From assembly GCA_964609385.1 (NCBI GenBank), contig CAZSSM010000007.1, positions 72,667-136,666 of the forward strand: 64,000 nt of DNA, written 5' to 3'. The notes below the pieces were generated by a model that saw nothing but the letters and a program-made list of their open reading frames with translations, searched no databases and had not been told where the DNA came from. Origin of the DNA: CAZSSM01 sp964609385 (lineage in GTDB: Bacteria > Planctomycetota > Planctomycetia > Isosphaerales > Isosphaeraceae). Below are positions 34,458-44,094 of this stretch, one piece after another (position 1 is the first letter of the stretch; every line of letters begins with the position of its first letter). Made by a program: the position numbers and the translations under genes.

Positions 34458-34700
34458 GTTGGACTTGTCGACGTTGGCGTATGTGTTAAGTGTTGGTCGG
34501 TTTGAAGTTCTCTAGAAACAGACTTGCGTTGGATGTTCTTGGTTGGCTTCGTGGAAGGCGCGGCGGTCATCGGTTCGACCGTCGCGGTCCCAGGGGATAT
34601 GATGGGGCCTTCGAGAGCCTCTCGCGGCGCGTATCGCCGTGGATCGGGTCGCCACAACCCGTTCTCCGATCTCCCCGTCTACTCCGGAGTCGATCGCACC

Positions 34701-35564
34701 ATGCCTGCCGTCGCATCGGAATCCGTCGCCCCATTGACCATCGGTGTCTGTTCTTGGAGCCTACAGGTTCAGAGCATCGATGAGTTGAAGAACCTGACCG
34801 ATCGCCTGGGCGTCGAAGCAGTCCAGATCGCCTGTGGCGATCCGCACCATGCCAGTTGGGATGAGGGCGAGGCGATGCCCGAGAAGGCCCTCGCCTCGGG
34901 CTTGAGCCTCCGCGGAGCGATGCTCGGCTTTGAAGGGGAAGATTACACGACGCCCGAGACGATCAAGAAGACCGGCGGCTTCGGCGACCCCGAGACCCGC
35001 GATGCGCGGTTGGAGCGGCTGACTTGGGGCCTCAAGCGCACCCGGGCCCTGGGGCTCACCGACCTGATGTTTCATGCCGGGTTCATCCCACAGCCGACCG
35101 ATCCGGATCGTCCCGCCTTTCTTGAGACGCTCATTCGTATCGCCAAAATGGCCCGAGAGTACGGGGTGACGGTGGCCTTCGAGACCGGTCAAGAGACGGC
35201 CCTGATGCTCAAACACACCCTGGACCAGTTGGCCGAGCCGTCCCTGATGGTCAACTTCGACCCGGCCAACATGCTGCTCTACGACATGGGCGACCCAATC
35301 GAGGCGGTTCGGGTGCTGGGCTCACGAATCCGGAGCGTGCATTTGAAGGATGCCAAGCGGCCGACCGAGCCGGGTCAGTGGGGCCAGGAAGTCCCCCTGG
35401 GCCAGGGGGAAGTCGACCTCCCGGCCTTCCTGAAAGTGCTGCGGGGGATCGGCTATCGAGGGCCGCTCTTCATCGAGCGTGAGGTCGGTGACCAGGACGG
35501 GCGGATCCGCGACATCCGAGCCGGCGTAGAGTACATCCGACCGCTCCTGGCCGAGCTCCGCTGA
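34701..35564 (+). CDS. Sugar phosphate isomerase/epimerase (xylose-isomerase-like TIM barrel)
   Basis: A 287-aa AP-endonuclease-2/xylose-isomerase-like TIM barrel (PF01261). Metal-binding and catalytic positions are recognisable: 'VTVAFETGQE' (Glu), 'LMVNFDPANML' (Asp), 'IRSVHLKDAKRP' (His) and 'GPLFIEREVG' (Glu). These enzymes isomerise or epimerise sugars, inositol derivatives or hydroxypyruvate; planctomycetes have many, often working with Gfo/Idh/MocA oxidoreductases. There is no signal peptide, so it is cytoplasmic. GGAG lies 11 bases before the chosen ATG; earlier in-frame starts (34524, 34533) extend into non-barrel sequence. Substrate unknown. Confidence 0.85.
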   Translation: MPAVASESVAPLTIGVCSWSLQVQSIDELKNLTDRLGVEAVQIACGDPHHASWDEGEAMPEKALASGLSLRGAMLGFEGEDYTTPETIKKTGGFGDPETRDARLERLTWGLKRTRALGLTDLMFHAGFIPQPTDPDRPAFLETLIRIAKMAREYGVTVAFETGQETALMLKHTLDQLAEPSLMVNFDPANMLLYDMGDPIEAVRVLGSRIRSVHLKDAKRPTEPGQWGQEVPLGQGEVDLPAFLKVLRGIGYRGPLFIEREVGDQDGRIRDIRAGVEYIRPLLAELR

Positions 35565-35658
35565 CGGAGATCCCGGGCGTCAGGGACGATCCGGTTGGTT
35601 CCAACGCGACATAGCCTTGGACCTTGGGTCATCGTGGATGATGGGGTCAGCTCCTGAT

Positions 35659-36048
35659 TCACGAGCGGGGCGGGACCATGATCTCTTGGACGATCCCCGA
35701 GAGTTGCCGGCCGTTTTCGGTCAGGTGGTAAATGTTGTGTTTGCCCTGACGCCTCGGCTCGATCAGGCGGCCGTGCCGGAGCAATGAGAGATGATGGCTG
35801 ACCGCCGGCTGGCTCTGCGATCCGAGTTCGGCACATAGCTCGGTGACGTTCCGCTCCTGTTCGGAGAGGAGCATGAGCATGAAGAGCCGGGTGGGATCGG
35901 AGAGCTGCTTGAGGAGTTCGGCGGTCTGGCGAATCTTGGAATCGTTGGAGACGAGCGGCGTCGCGGCCGATCTCGGGGGAGAGGTCGTGGCCGGGGCGGC
36001 GTTGGACTTGCGACGCGTCGAGGTGCTCTTGGCTCTGGCTTCGGCCAT
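35659..36048 (-). CDS. ArsR-family winged-helix transcription regulator
   Basis: A 129-aa regulator. After a ~35-residue basic, Ala/Ser-rich arm comes an ArsR/SmtB winged helix: 'AELLKQLSDPTRLFMLMLL', 'NVTELCAELGSQSQPAVSHH' (recognition helix), 'LSLLRHGRLIEPRRQGKHN' and 'YHLTENGRQLSGIVQ'. The metal-sensing Cys pair of ArsR (ELCVCDL) is reduced to one Cys (ELCAELG), and no other Cys/His cluster stands out, so it may respond to something other than arsenite or to no metal. It is convergent with the TIM-barrel gene and stands alone; its target is not evident. Start at 36048, GGAG ten bases upstream. Confidence 0.88.
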   Translation of the reverse strand: MAEARAKSTSTRRKSNAAPATTSPPRSAATPLVSNDSKIRQTAELLKQLSDPTRLFMLMLLSEQERNVTELCAELGSQSQPAVSHHLSLLRHGRLIEPRRQGKHNIYHLTENGRQLSGIVQEIMVPPRS

Positions 36049-36627
36049 CAATTGCTCACTCCATGGTCCCCCTCCGAACCCGCGATCGGCGTCCGACCGG
36101 GGCGGACTGGGTCATCGAGATTGACATGTGGTGTCGAGGATCAGGCGGACATGTTCATCAGGCACGAACGAATGTTTCTGTAGTCTGCGGCGACCTGGGG
36201 TCAAGGGGTGTCGGCCTCGCCGGCCGAGTCTTTTCGGGGTAAGGCCCTGAACAATGCGTCTACTCCCCGAAGCCTGCCTGCAACGTGAGCCCATGTCGAT
36301 CACAACGGGATCGGCGCAAGAACGGGGCCGATCCGCTGCCACACCTCGTGTTCTAGGACGCACGAGGCCCTCGAAGGCCCGCGTCCTACTCAGAAGGTCT
36401 CGGAGCGAAGGGGCCCAGGCCCTATACTTGGCAGGGGCGTGATTACGCCACGGGCGCGTCGACCCGACATCGTGGGTGGTCACACGGTAGGGGTTGTGAC
36501 GTGTTGTCAAAAGCCGTTGTGATCGAATGGGTGAGCAAGGCCCTTCGTGATGCTCAAGCCGATCGAGCGGTCTGACCGATGGGCTCCCTGACCGGACAGT
36601 GTCCCTGAACGAGACGCGAGGCGACCC
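36049..36627. other. Intergenic region before thrC
   Basis: 579 bases between the leftward regulator and the rightward threonine synthase. It should hold both promoters. I see no intact gene, repeat or recognisable RNA; frames crossing it are low-complexity Arg/Pro/Gly translations. GAGG six bases before the thrC ATG is the ribosome site. A structured leader (for instance a threonine-responsive attenuator) was looked for but no Thr-rich leader peptide was found. Confidence 0.35.
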
Positions 36628-38088
36628 ATGAGTGCGGTCATCGAGGGACGGTCGCGGACCGACACCGACCTGGCCTTCCAGCAATGCATCAATCCGGCCT
36701 GTCGCGCCACCTTCGGCGTGGAAGAGGCCCACTTCGGCTGCCCCAACTGCGGCGATCTGATCGACGTGGTCTATCGCTGGGATCGCCTGGACGTGCCGTC
36801 GCGACTGAGCGACTTCGACACCAAATGGCAATCACGGCACGACCCACTGAATTTCTCGGGCGTCTGGCGTTTCCGTGAACTGCTCCCCTTCGCACCGAGT
36901 GAAACGATCGTCACCATCGGCGAGGGCCAGACCCTCCTGCAACGCGCCGACACGTTGGCCGGCTATGTCGGACTGACCCCCGGGCGGTTTCACCTCCAAT
37001 ATGAGGGGATGAATCCTTCGGGAAGTTTCAAAGACAATGGGATGACCGCCGCGTTCACTCACGCGCGGATGATCGGTGCGCGTCGGGTTGCTTGCGCCAG
37101 TACGGGTAACACTTCGGCTGCCCTAGCCGTCTACTGCTCGGCCACGACCTACGACTTCAAGGCCATCATTTTCGTCGGTTCGGGCAAGATCGCTTACGGG
37201 AAACTGGCCCAGGCCCTCGACCATGGTGCGTTGACCATCCAGATCGTCGGCGACTTCGATGACGCCATGCAGCGCGTCCGGCAGGTCGCCAGCCGGCTGG
37301 GTATTTATTTAATGAATTCGGTCAACCCGTTCCGGCTGGAAGGGCAGAAGTCGATCATCTATCGGATCCTGGAAGGGCTCCGTTGGGAGATGCCCGATTG
37401 GATCGTTGTGCCGGGCGGCAATTTGGGCAACTCCAGCTCCTTCGGCAAGGCCTTGATCGAGTTGGAGCACCTCGGCCTGATCGATCGGGTGCCGCGCCTG
37501 GCGGTCATCAACGCCGCCGGTGCCCATACTTTGGAGCGTCTGGTCCATGCTCACGGATTGACCTGGTGCAATGGTCTGCCCGACATGGTCGCCACCCAGG
37601 CCTATTACGACCAACTCGACTCCCAGGCCATCCGGGCTTCCACGATCGCCTCGGCCATTGAGATCAACCGGCCGGTCAACCTCAAGAAGTGCCTCCGGGC
37701 GCTGGATTTCACCGACGGTGTTGTGGCCGAGGTCTCCGACCAAGAGATCATGGATGCCAAGGCCCAGGTCGGCGCCGGCGGTCTGGGTTGCGAGCCGGCC
37801 AGCGCCGCCAGCGTCGCCGGGGCCCGCAAGCTCCGACAGGATGGCGTCATCGCCGCTGGTGACCGTGTCGTTTGCATCCTGACCGGGCACCAGCTCAAGG
37901 ATCCGACAGCTACGGTGGCCTATCATAGCGGTGATTCTGACCAGTTCGAACAGGTCCTGGGCCGTCGTGGGGTCAAGCGAGCCAGTTACGCCAATCGGCC
38001 CGTCGTCGTCGCTAACAACGTCGAGGACATCCTCCGGACCATCGCCCTCTACTCGACCCCCGAGGTCGACGGCGAGGGCCGATCGTGA
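36628..38088 (+). CDS. thrC: Threonine synthase
   Basis: A 486-aa PLP enzyme that turns O-phosphohomoserine into threonine. An N-terminal zinc-ribbon-like piece ('CINPACRATFG' ... 'GCPNCGDLID') precedes the fold-type-II core. The PLP lysine is in 'NPSGSFKDNGM', the phosphate loop in 'ASTGNTSAALAVY', and 'VPGGNLGNSSSFGKAL' is a second family signature. At ~486 aa it fits the longer bacterial and plant-like threonine synthases. Its stop codon overlaps the dapB start (GTGA), so two enzymes of the aspartate family (threonine and lysine branches) are co-expressed. GAGG is six bases before the ATG. Confidence 0.93.
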   Translation: MSAVIEGRSRTDTDLAFQQCINPACRATFGVEEAHFGCPNCGDLIDVVYRWDRLDVPSRLSDFDTKWQSRHDPLNFSGVWRFRELLPFAPSETIVTIGEGQTLLQRADTLAGYVGLTPGRFHLQYEGMNPSGSFKDNGMTAAFTHARMIGARRVACASTGNTSAALAVYCSATTYDFKAIIFVGSGKIAYGKLAQALDHGALTIQIVGDFDDAMQRVRQVASRLGIYLMNSVNPFRLEGQKSIIYRILEGLRWEMPDWIVVPGGNLGNSSSFGKALIELEHLGLIDRVPRLAVINAAGAHTLERLVHAHGLTWCNGLPDMVATQAYYDQLDSQAIRASTIASAIEINRPVNLKKCLRALDFTDGVVAEVSDQEIMDAKAQVGAGGLGCEPASAASVAGARKLRQDGVIAAGDRVVCILTGHQLKDPTATVAYHSGDSDQFEQVLGRRGVKRASYANRPVVVANNVEDILRTIALYSTPEVDGEGRS

Positions 38089-38954
38089 CCGATCCACAAC
38101 CCACGCCCGCTGGCGTGACCCGGGTGGCCGTCGCTGGCGTGCCCGGTCGCATGGGGACTCGGCTGGTCCAACTGGTCCTAGACGATGCACGGTTCGCCCT
38201 TGGGTCGGCGCTGGGTCGGCCCGGCAGTCCGCGTCTGGGCCTCGACACCGGACCGTTAGTCGGTCGGCCTGAGATGGGTGTGTGCTTGGTCGACTCGGGT
38301 ATGCCGGAAGCGTTGGCCGAGGTCGATGCGGTCATCGACTTTTCCGCGCCCGAGACGGTCCGAACCCTCGCGCCGCTCTGCGCACGGCTGGGCCGCCCTC
38401 TGGTGGTTGGCACCACCGGGCTGACCCCGGAGGACCATCAATGGCTGGATGACGCGGCCCAGAGCATCCCGGTCCTCTGGGCACCGAACACCAACCGCGC
38501 CGTTCACCTGCTCTTTCGATTGGTTGCCGAGGCGGCCACAGCCCTCCAGGGGCAGGCCGACGTCGAGATTATCGAGCGTCACCACAACCGCAAGCAGGAC
38601 GCGCCCAGCGGCACGGCTCTCCGCCTGGCCCAGGTCGTTGCCGAGGCACTGGCCTTGGAACTCGACAATGATCCCGACGATTCGTCCTCTGCTTTGGTGC
38701 ATGGGCGTCGAGGCCGGACCGGGCCGAGGCCCCGTGACCAGATCGGGATCCACGCGCTGCGTTGCGGCGACAACCCGGGCGAACACACTGTTGTCTTTGG
38801 GCTCGACGGCGACGTGCTCGAGCTGACCCACCGGGCCACCAACCGCGACGGGTTCGCCCGAGGCGCTTTGGAGGCGGCCCGCGGACTAGTCGGACGTTCA
38901 GCCGGTCGGTACACGATGGCCGACCTGCTCGAGTCGGCTTCGAAGCTGACTTGA
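38085..38954 (+). CDS. dapB: 4-hydroxy-tetrahydrodipicolinate reductase
   Basis: A 289-aa NAD(P)H-dependent enzyme of lysine and diaminopimelate synthesis. N-terminal nucleotide motif 'VAGVPGRMGTRLV' (GxxGRMG), 'VIDFSAPETV', 'LVVGTTGLTPE', 'WAPNTNRAVHLLF', then the catalytic 'IIERHHNRKQDAPSGTA' with the His-His and Lys of the active site, and 'IGIHALRCGDNPGEHTVVF' near the end. Start is a GTG that shares four bases with the thrC stop. In the nucleotide loop the usual acidic residue after the motif is not obvious, so NADPH versus NADH preference is open. Diaminopimelate suggests peptidoglycan or only lysine synthesis; the sequence does not tell which. Confidence 0.93.
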   Translation: MTDPQPTPAGVTRVAVAGVPGRMGTRLVQLVLDDARFALGSALGRPGSPRLGLDTGPLVGRPEMGVCLVDSGMPEALAEVDAVIDFSAPETVRTLAPLCARLGRPLVVGTTGLTPEDHQWLDDAAQSIPVLWAPNTNRAVHLLFRLVAEAATALQGQADVEIIERHHNRKQDAPSGTALRLAQVVAEALALELDNDPDDSSSALVHGRRGRTGPRPRDQIGIHALRCGDNPGEHTVVFGLDGDVLELTHRATNRDGFARGALEAARGLVGRSAGRYTMADLLESASKLT

Positions 38955-39188
38955 GTGGCCCGACGACAGCACGGGGCGTCGAACAATTGAAGTGACCCGG
39001 GAAGCCCTCGCCAACAGGGCCCCGATGCGGTATACCCACCCACAATGCTTTGATCGGTGTCCGTCACATCCGGACCAGCATCGCATTGGGCCAGGCGGGA
39101 CCGATCTTCGGGCGGTTCCGACGCCGACACGTTGAGGGATCACCCGTTGCGTCGCGCCCGGGTCTTGGGATCGGCAGGAGGGGACGTT

Positions 39189-40175
<987 letters not shown>

Positions 40176-40272
40176 AGGCTAAGTACGGATGGGGCCCGCA
40201 TAACCCATCTTCGACGACCCTCGACGCATTTCAACCCTGCCACCGGCCTCCCCGGACTCGGAGCCTCGCACC

Positions 40273-41262
40273 ATGAGCCCAACGGAATCCGAACTCGCCC
40301 TGGCCGTCCGCGCTGTCCGTGAAGCCGCCCGACTGGCCGCCAAGGTCCAGGCCGAGATGGTCTCGCCGGCGCTGACCAAGGACGATAAGTCGCCGGTGAC
40401 CGTGGCCGACTTCGCTGTGCAGGCCCTCGTCGCGCAACGCCTGGCCGAGGCCCTGCCCGATGCCGTACTCGTGGCCGAGGAGGATGCCGCCGAGCTCCGA
40501 GGCGATCAGGCCGAGGTCCGTCAGCAGGTCGCCCAATTCGTTGCCGCGTTCCACCCCGAGGCCAGCGAGGCGACCATCTGCGACTGGATCGATCGCGGCG
40601 GCGCCCAGCCGACCTCGAGGTTCTGGACACTCGACCCCATCGACGGCACCAAGGGATTCCTCCGGGGCGATCAGTATGCCGTCGCCCTGGCCCTCATCGA
40701 GGACGGCCGCGTCGTCTTGGGAGCCCTGGGGTGCCCGAACCTCGAACGTGCCGCCGAGCCTAAGGTCGGCGGTGACGGCTCGGTCGCCTGGGCCGTCGCC
40801 GGTCAAGGGGCCTTCCATGCCCCCCTCGACACCTCGGGGCTCGAAGGTCAACCCTTGAAGGTCTCCCCCATCGACGATCCGGCCCGGGCACGCCTGCTCC
40901 GCTCGATGGAGTCGGGACACACCGACGCCGACAAGATCGACGAGTTGGCCCAGGCCCTCGGCAATGCCGCCGAGCCGGTCCGTATGGACAGCCAGGCCAA
41001 GTACGCCGTCCTGGCCGCCGGTCAGGGCGATGTGCTGCTCCGACTGATCTCGCCTAAACGGCCCGACTACAAGGAAAAGATCTGGGATCAGGCCGCCGGC
41101 CTGATCGTCGTCCAGGAGGCCGGCGGGACCATCACCGACCTCGACGGCAAGCCGCTCGACTTCCGATATGGCCGTGCCCTGGAACAGAACCGAGGCGTAT
41201 GCGCCACCAACGGTGCCCTGCACCAGGCGATCCTCAACGGGCTCCGCCAGGTCTCGGCCTGA
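40273..41262 (+). CDS. cysQ: 3'(2'),5'-bisphosphate nucleotidase (CysQ/Hal2-like)
   Basis: A 329-aa inositol-monophosphatase-superfamily enzyme that removes the 3'-phosphate of PAP, a by-product of sulfate activation and sulfotransferases. Metal-binding motifs: 'DKSPVTVADFAVQALV', 'VLVAEEDAAEL', 'FWTLDPIDGTKGFLRG' (DPIDGT) and 'IWDQAAGLIVVQEAGG' (WDxAAG). The 'TKGFLRGDQY' extension after DPIDG is typical of the Hal2 branch rather than plain inositol monophosphatases. It follows the epimerase by ~100 bases and may be co-transcribed; there is no functional link between them that I can see. Cytoplasmic, no signal peptide. Confidence 0.9.
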   Translation: MSPTESELALAVRAVREAARLAAKVQAEMVSPALTKDDKSPVTVADFAVQALVAQRLAEALPDAVLVAEEDAAELRGDQAEVRQQVAQFVAAFHPEASEATICDWIDRGGAQPTSRFWTLDPIDGTKGFLRGDQYAVALALIEDGRVVLGALGCPNLERAAEPKVGGDGSVAWAVAGQGAFHAPLDTSGLEGQPLKVSPIDDPARARLLRSMESGHTDADKIDELAQALGNAAEPVRMDSQAKYAVLAAGQGDVLLRLISPKRPDYKEKIWDQAAGLIVVQEAGGTITDLDGKPLDFRYGRALEQNRGVCATNGALHQAILNGLRQVSA

Positions 41263-41355
41263 GCCCTCGCCGCGTTTCCGATGAAAATTTGATCGGAATC
41301 GTTAAGAAATCACGCTCTTGGCCGAAGTCCGTAGTGAGACCATCCCTGAACGAAC

Positions 41356-41378
41356 CCCGATCCCAGACTGGGATCGGG
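41356..41378. repeat. Perfect inverted repeat before the permease array
   Basis: CCCGATCCCA-GAC-TGGGATCGGG: a perfect 10-bp stem with a 3-base loop, ~95 bases after cysQ and ~30 bases before the decayed permease copy. It could be a terminator for cysQ (no T-run follows) or a leader structure for the array. Confidence 0.5.
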
Positions 41379-41406
41379 CCTCCCAACGTCGAAGGGGAAC
41401 TCCACC

Positions 41407-41982
41407 ATGGCTCCCCGGTTCGGCCCCGTCTTCGCGCACGAGTCGATCGCCCGGACGCACCGATGGCAGGGCTGCGCTCTTCGCGCGGTCATCGTCGCTA
41501 CCGTCCTCATTGCACTGGACCTGGTCTGGTTTTCCACACCATACACCCGTCGAGGGACAGACCTCCTGAGTTGGCAGATGGCCGACCTCGGTCGCGGGTC
41601 CACGAACTACGCCTTGCCAGCCCTGCTCGGATTGTCGGTCCCGGCGATCACCGACGGGGCGATCTGCGACGAGAAGGCGTGGGAGCACCTCGAAGTGCGC
41701 TTCGCCACCGACTCATCCGTCGTCGAGATCGTGCTGGGCGAGCGGGCTCCGCGACTGATCCCGGTCATGGGCCCGGCTACAGTATGGTGCTCGCCCTGTC
41801 GGCTTGAAGATGTAAGACGTATGAAGTTCTGCTGAGGACCGACGCCAACGGGATCCTCCGCTCCGTGCTGGCATGGCCACGGTCCGAGCCGGACCCTCCT
41901 GGGCTTCAACCGTTGGCTGGGCCGGATCGACGACCCGTTCCGGCCGAAGGTGCCCCCCGCGACCGTCTCTCGAGATCGGTAA
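41407..41982 (+). pseudogene. Decayed copy of the double ABC-2 permease with internal deletions
   Basis: The frame starts MAPRFGPVFAHESIARTHRW and matches the N-terminus of the intact copy at 42046 through 'GLSVPAITDGAICDEKA', 'VRFATDSSVVEIVLGE' and 'RLIPVMG' (copy 1 to residue ~130). It then jumps: 'LSVWGRKTHEVLM' of the intact copies survives only as out-of-frame DNA at about 41790-41845, the frame hits TGA at 41833-41835, and the last piece 'TLLGFNRWLGRIDDPF' (41890-41943, ending TAA at 41980) matches the C-terminus 'LSFNRCLGRIDDPL'. About 480 codons are missing. A good ribosome site (AAGGGGA before the ATG) persists. A truncated 142-aa product could still be made but would be non-functional as a permease. 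Confidence 0.85.
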
Positions 41983-42045
41983 CACAACAATCCGGCAAAT
42001 CGGTTCGAGGTTCACGATACCGATCTCATCTGAGGAGACATCGCG

Positions 42046-44049
42046 ATGGCTTTGCGGTTCGGCCCAGGTCCGGTTTTCGTCTACGAGTGGATCTCCCGGA
42101 CCCGTCGCTGGCAAGGGTATGCTCTCCGCGCGTTGGTCGTGTTCGGCGTCTTCGTGGCGATTGCCCTGGCCTGGTCCACCTCGACGGCGGCGAGCCAGCA
42201 GACCCTCCTGATCTCGCAGATCGCCGAGATCGGGCGTGGACTCTACATCGCCACAATCCTTAGCCTTTTGGCGGTGGTGGGCCTGTCGGCTCCGGCGGCG
42301 ACGGCCGGAGCGATCTGCATCGACAAAGCGCGGGGCAACCTGGCCCTAGTTTTTGCTACCGATCTGTCCTCCGCCGAGGTGATCTTGGGCAAGCTCGCCA
42401 CGCGCTTGATCCCGGTCCTGGGCACGGTCGCCTGCATCACGCCGGTCCTGGCCATCACCATCAGCTTCGGCGGGGTCGATCCCGAATTCGTCTTCGGCTC
42501 GTTATTAGTGGTCGCGACCTGCGCGGTTTTCGGCTGCTGCCTGGCTCTGGCCCTATCGGTCTGGGGTCGCAAGACGCATGAAGTCTTGATGGGGACCTAT
42601 GCCTTCGGGATCCTCTACTTGCTGGCCGCGCCAATCTGGTTCTCGATCTTCGGGGTCGGCGATGTCGGGTGGATCCTTTATCTGCTTAACCCAGTGATCT
42701 TAGTTATCCTGCCCGTCGAGCCGGGCAACGTTTACGGGTGGTCGGGACTCCTGACCGACCTGATTTTCGTGGCGATCGGTCTGGGGGCATCGATCGCGCT
42801 GGTGGTGCTGTCGATCGTGAGCGTTCGGTCGGTGGCGATCGCGCATCTCTCCGAGAAGGCGCGGTCGCTCCGCCAGGGGAGGATTCGCCGGCTCGTCCGG
42901 AAGTTGGGTCGTGGGTTGGCGGCGATCCCCCGGTTCGTGTTCCTGGCCTGGGGTTTCCTCCCGACTCCGACATTGGACCGCAACCCAGTGCTCTGGCGCG
43001 AGCTGCATCGCAAGGCGCCCTCGCGTTGGACCATGATCATCTGGGGCCTCTACATCGTGGTGGTCGGGACCTTGACCGCGTGGGCGATCGTCAGCATCCT
43101 CCAGCCGCGCGGACCGGGAAGGTTCTTCCGCTGGGGAGAGATCAATGGTCCGATCATCAATGGGCTGCAGATCTTCGCGGCGTTTCTGCTGTTGAGCGCG
43201 ACGTCGGCGACGGGCTTGGCCGAGGAGCGTCAGCGAGGCAGCCTGGACGTGTTGATGGCGACCCCGTTGTCGACGGCGCGGATCGTCTGGGCCAAGTGGT
43301 GGGCCAGCTACCGAATCGTCCCGCTGCTGGCGATCATGCCGGTTGTGCTGAGCCTCTTCCTGCGCAATTCCTCACGTGTCGTCGGACTGACTGCACAATG
43401 GACCGCTGTCCCGGTCCTGCTGCTGACCCTCATCGTCGGGATCGGCCTTGCGGTCGCCTGGCGGGTGGCTCCACGCTGGCGGCGCTCGATCCGAATCGGC
43501 CTGGGGCTGGGTGGCCTGGTCATCCTCGGGATGCTGGCGACGATCCTCCTCGAGTCGCCCGCCTCGGACGTGTTCATGGTGGCCTTGCTCGGCCCGATGA
43601 TCCTGGCTTCCGGAGCGTCGCTGATCAGCCTGGGGTTGCTGATCGCCACCTGGTTGCCCCGACTCGGCGCGGCCTCCGCCCTCAGCGTCGCGCTCTACCT
43701 CCTCGGCAGCATCGCCTGGCCCATCCTCATGTTGATTCTGTTCGAAAGCGATCCCCTCGGGCCTCTAGAGAATGCCGGCGAACAGCTTGCCTGCTGGAGC
43801 CCTTTTTTTGGTGTTCTGCTTCTATCAGCGAACGAAATATACGGATGGGAAGATCAGGCGTTCATTACGTTGGTTGGGGTGGTTCTCACGCATTGCCTCA
43901 TTGCGGCGGTCCTTCTGGGCCTGATCTTACTGAGCTTCAACCGTTGCCTGGGGCGGATCGACGACCCGCTCCAGCGAGATTGGAGACGCGTCAGGGGTGA
44001 CCGGTCTCCCCGTCCTGCGATCGTTTCGCATCATGTCACAACATCCTGA
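42046..44049 (+). CDS. Double ABC-2-type permease, array copy 1
   Basis: A 667-aa multi-pass membrane protein made of two ABC-2 permease halves. Half one starts 'FGPGPVFVYEWISRTRRW' and has 'TAGAICIDKARGNLALVF' and 'VILGKLATRLIPVLGTV' (~85-130). Half two starts 'LDRNPVLWRELHRKAPSRW' (~310) and has 'GLAEERQRGSLDVLMATPL' and 'IVWAKWWASYRIVPLLAI' (~388-430). The E-x2-RG-xLxLL-xTxLS-x2-I-x2-K pattern is the cytoplasmic coupling element of ABC-2/NosY-type permeases that touches the ATPase. ~12 hydrophobic segments. C-terminus 'FNRCLGRIDDPLQR'. GAGGAG eight bases before the ATG. No ATPase gene is near. Confidence 0.85.
   Translation: MALRFGPGPVFVYEWISRTRRWQGYALRALVVFGVFVAIALAWSTSTAASQQTLLISQIAEIGRGLYIATILSLLAVVGLSAPAATAGAICIDKARGNLALVFATDLSSAEVILGKLATRLIPVLGTVACITPVLAITISFGGVDPEFVFGSLLVVATCAVFGCCLALALSVWGRKTHEVLMGTYAFGILYLLAAPIWFSIFGVGDVGWILYLLNPVILVILPVEPGNVYGWSGLLTDLIFVAIGLGASIALVVLSIVSVRSVAIAHLSEKARSLRQGRIRRLVRKLGRGLAAIPRFVFLAWGFLPTPTLDRNPVLWRELHRKAPSRWTMIIWGLYIVVVGTLTAWAIVSILQPRGPGRFFRWGEINGPIINGLQIFAAFLLLSATSATGLAEERQRGSLDVLMATPLSTARIVWAKWWASYRIVPLLAIMPVVLSLFLRNSSRVVGLTAQWTAVPVLLLTLIVGIGLAVAWRVAPRWRRSIRIGLGLGGLVILGMLATILLESPASDVFMVALLGPMILASGASLISLGLLIATWLPRLGAASALSVALYLLGSIAWPILMLILFESDPLGPLENAGEQLACWSPFFGVLLLSANEIYGWEDQAFITLVGVVLTHCLIAAVLLGLILLSFNRCLGRIDDPLQRDWRRVRGDRSPRPAIVSHHVTTS
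42281..42640 (+). repeat. Near-identical DNA block shared with 44330-44689 (copy 1 side)
   Basis: The 360 bases encoding residues ~79-198 of permease copy 1 align without gaps to 44330-44689 in copy 2; by eye most codons are identical, including synonymous positions, while flanking regions are far more different. That patchiness suggests gene conversion or a recent duplication with uneven divergence. Copies 3 and 4 share the protein motif but much less DNA identity here. Confidence 0.75.
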
Positions 44050-44094
44050 TCATCATCGGTCACGCACCTTCGTGAGTTTTCAGGAAGTCTCATC

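Noticed and set aside
36049..36627. Threonine attenuator or riboswitch before thrC
   Set aside because: No Thr-rich leader peptide and no recognisable aptamer pattern.
42738..44000. 420-codon plus-strand frame inside permease copy 1, another phase
   Set aside because: Arg/Asp/Gly-rich translation typical of a shifted frame; the permease frame has motifs shared by all copies.
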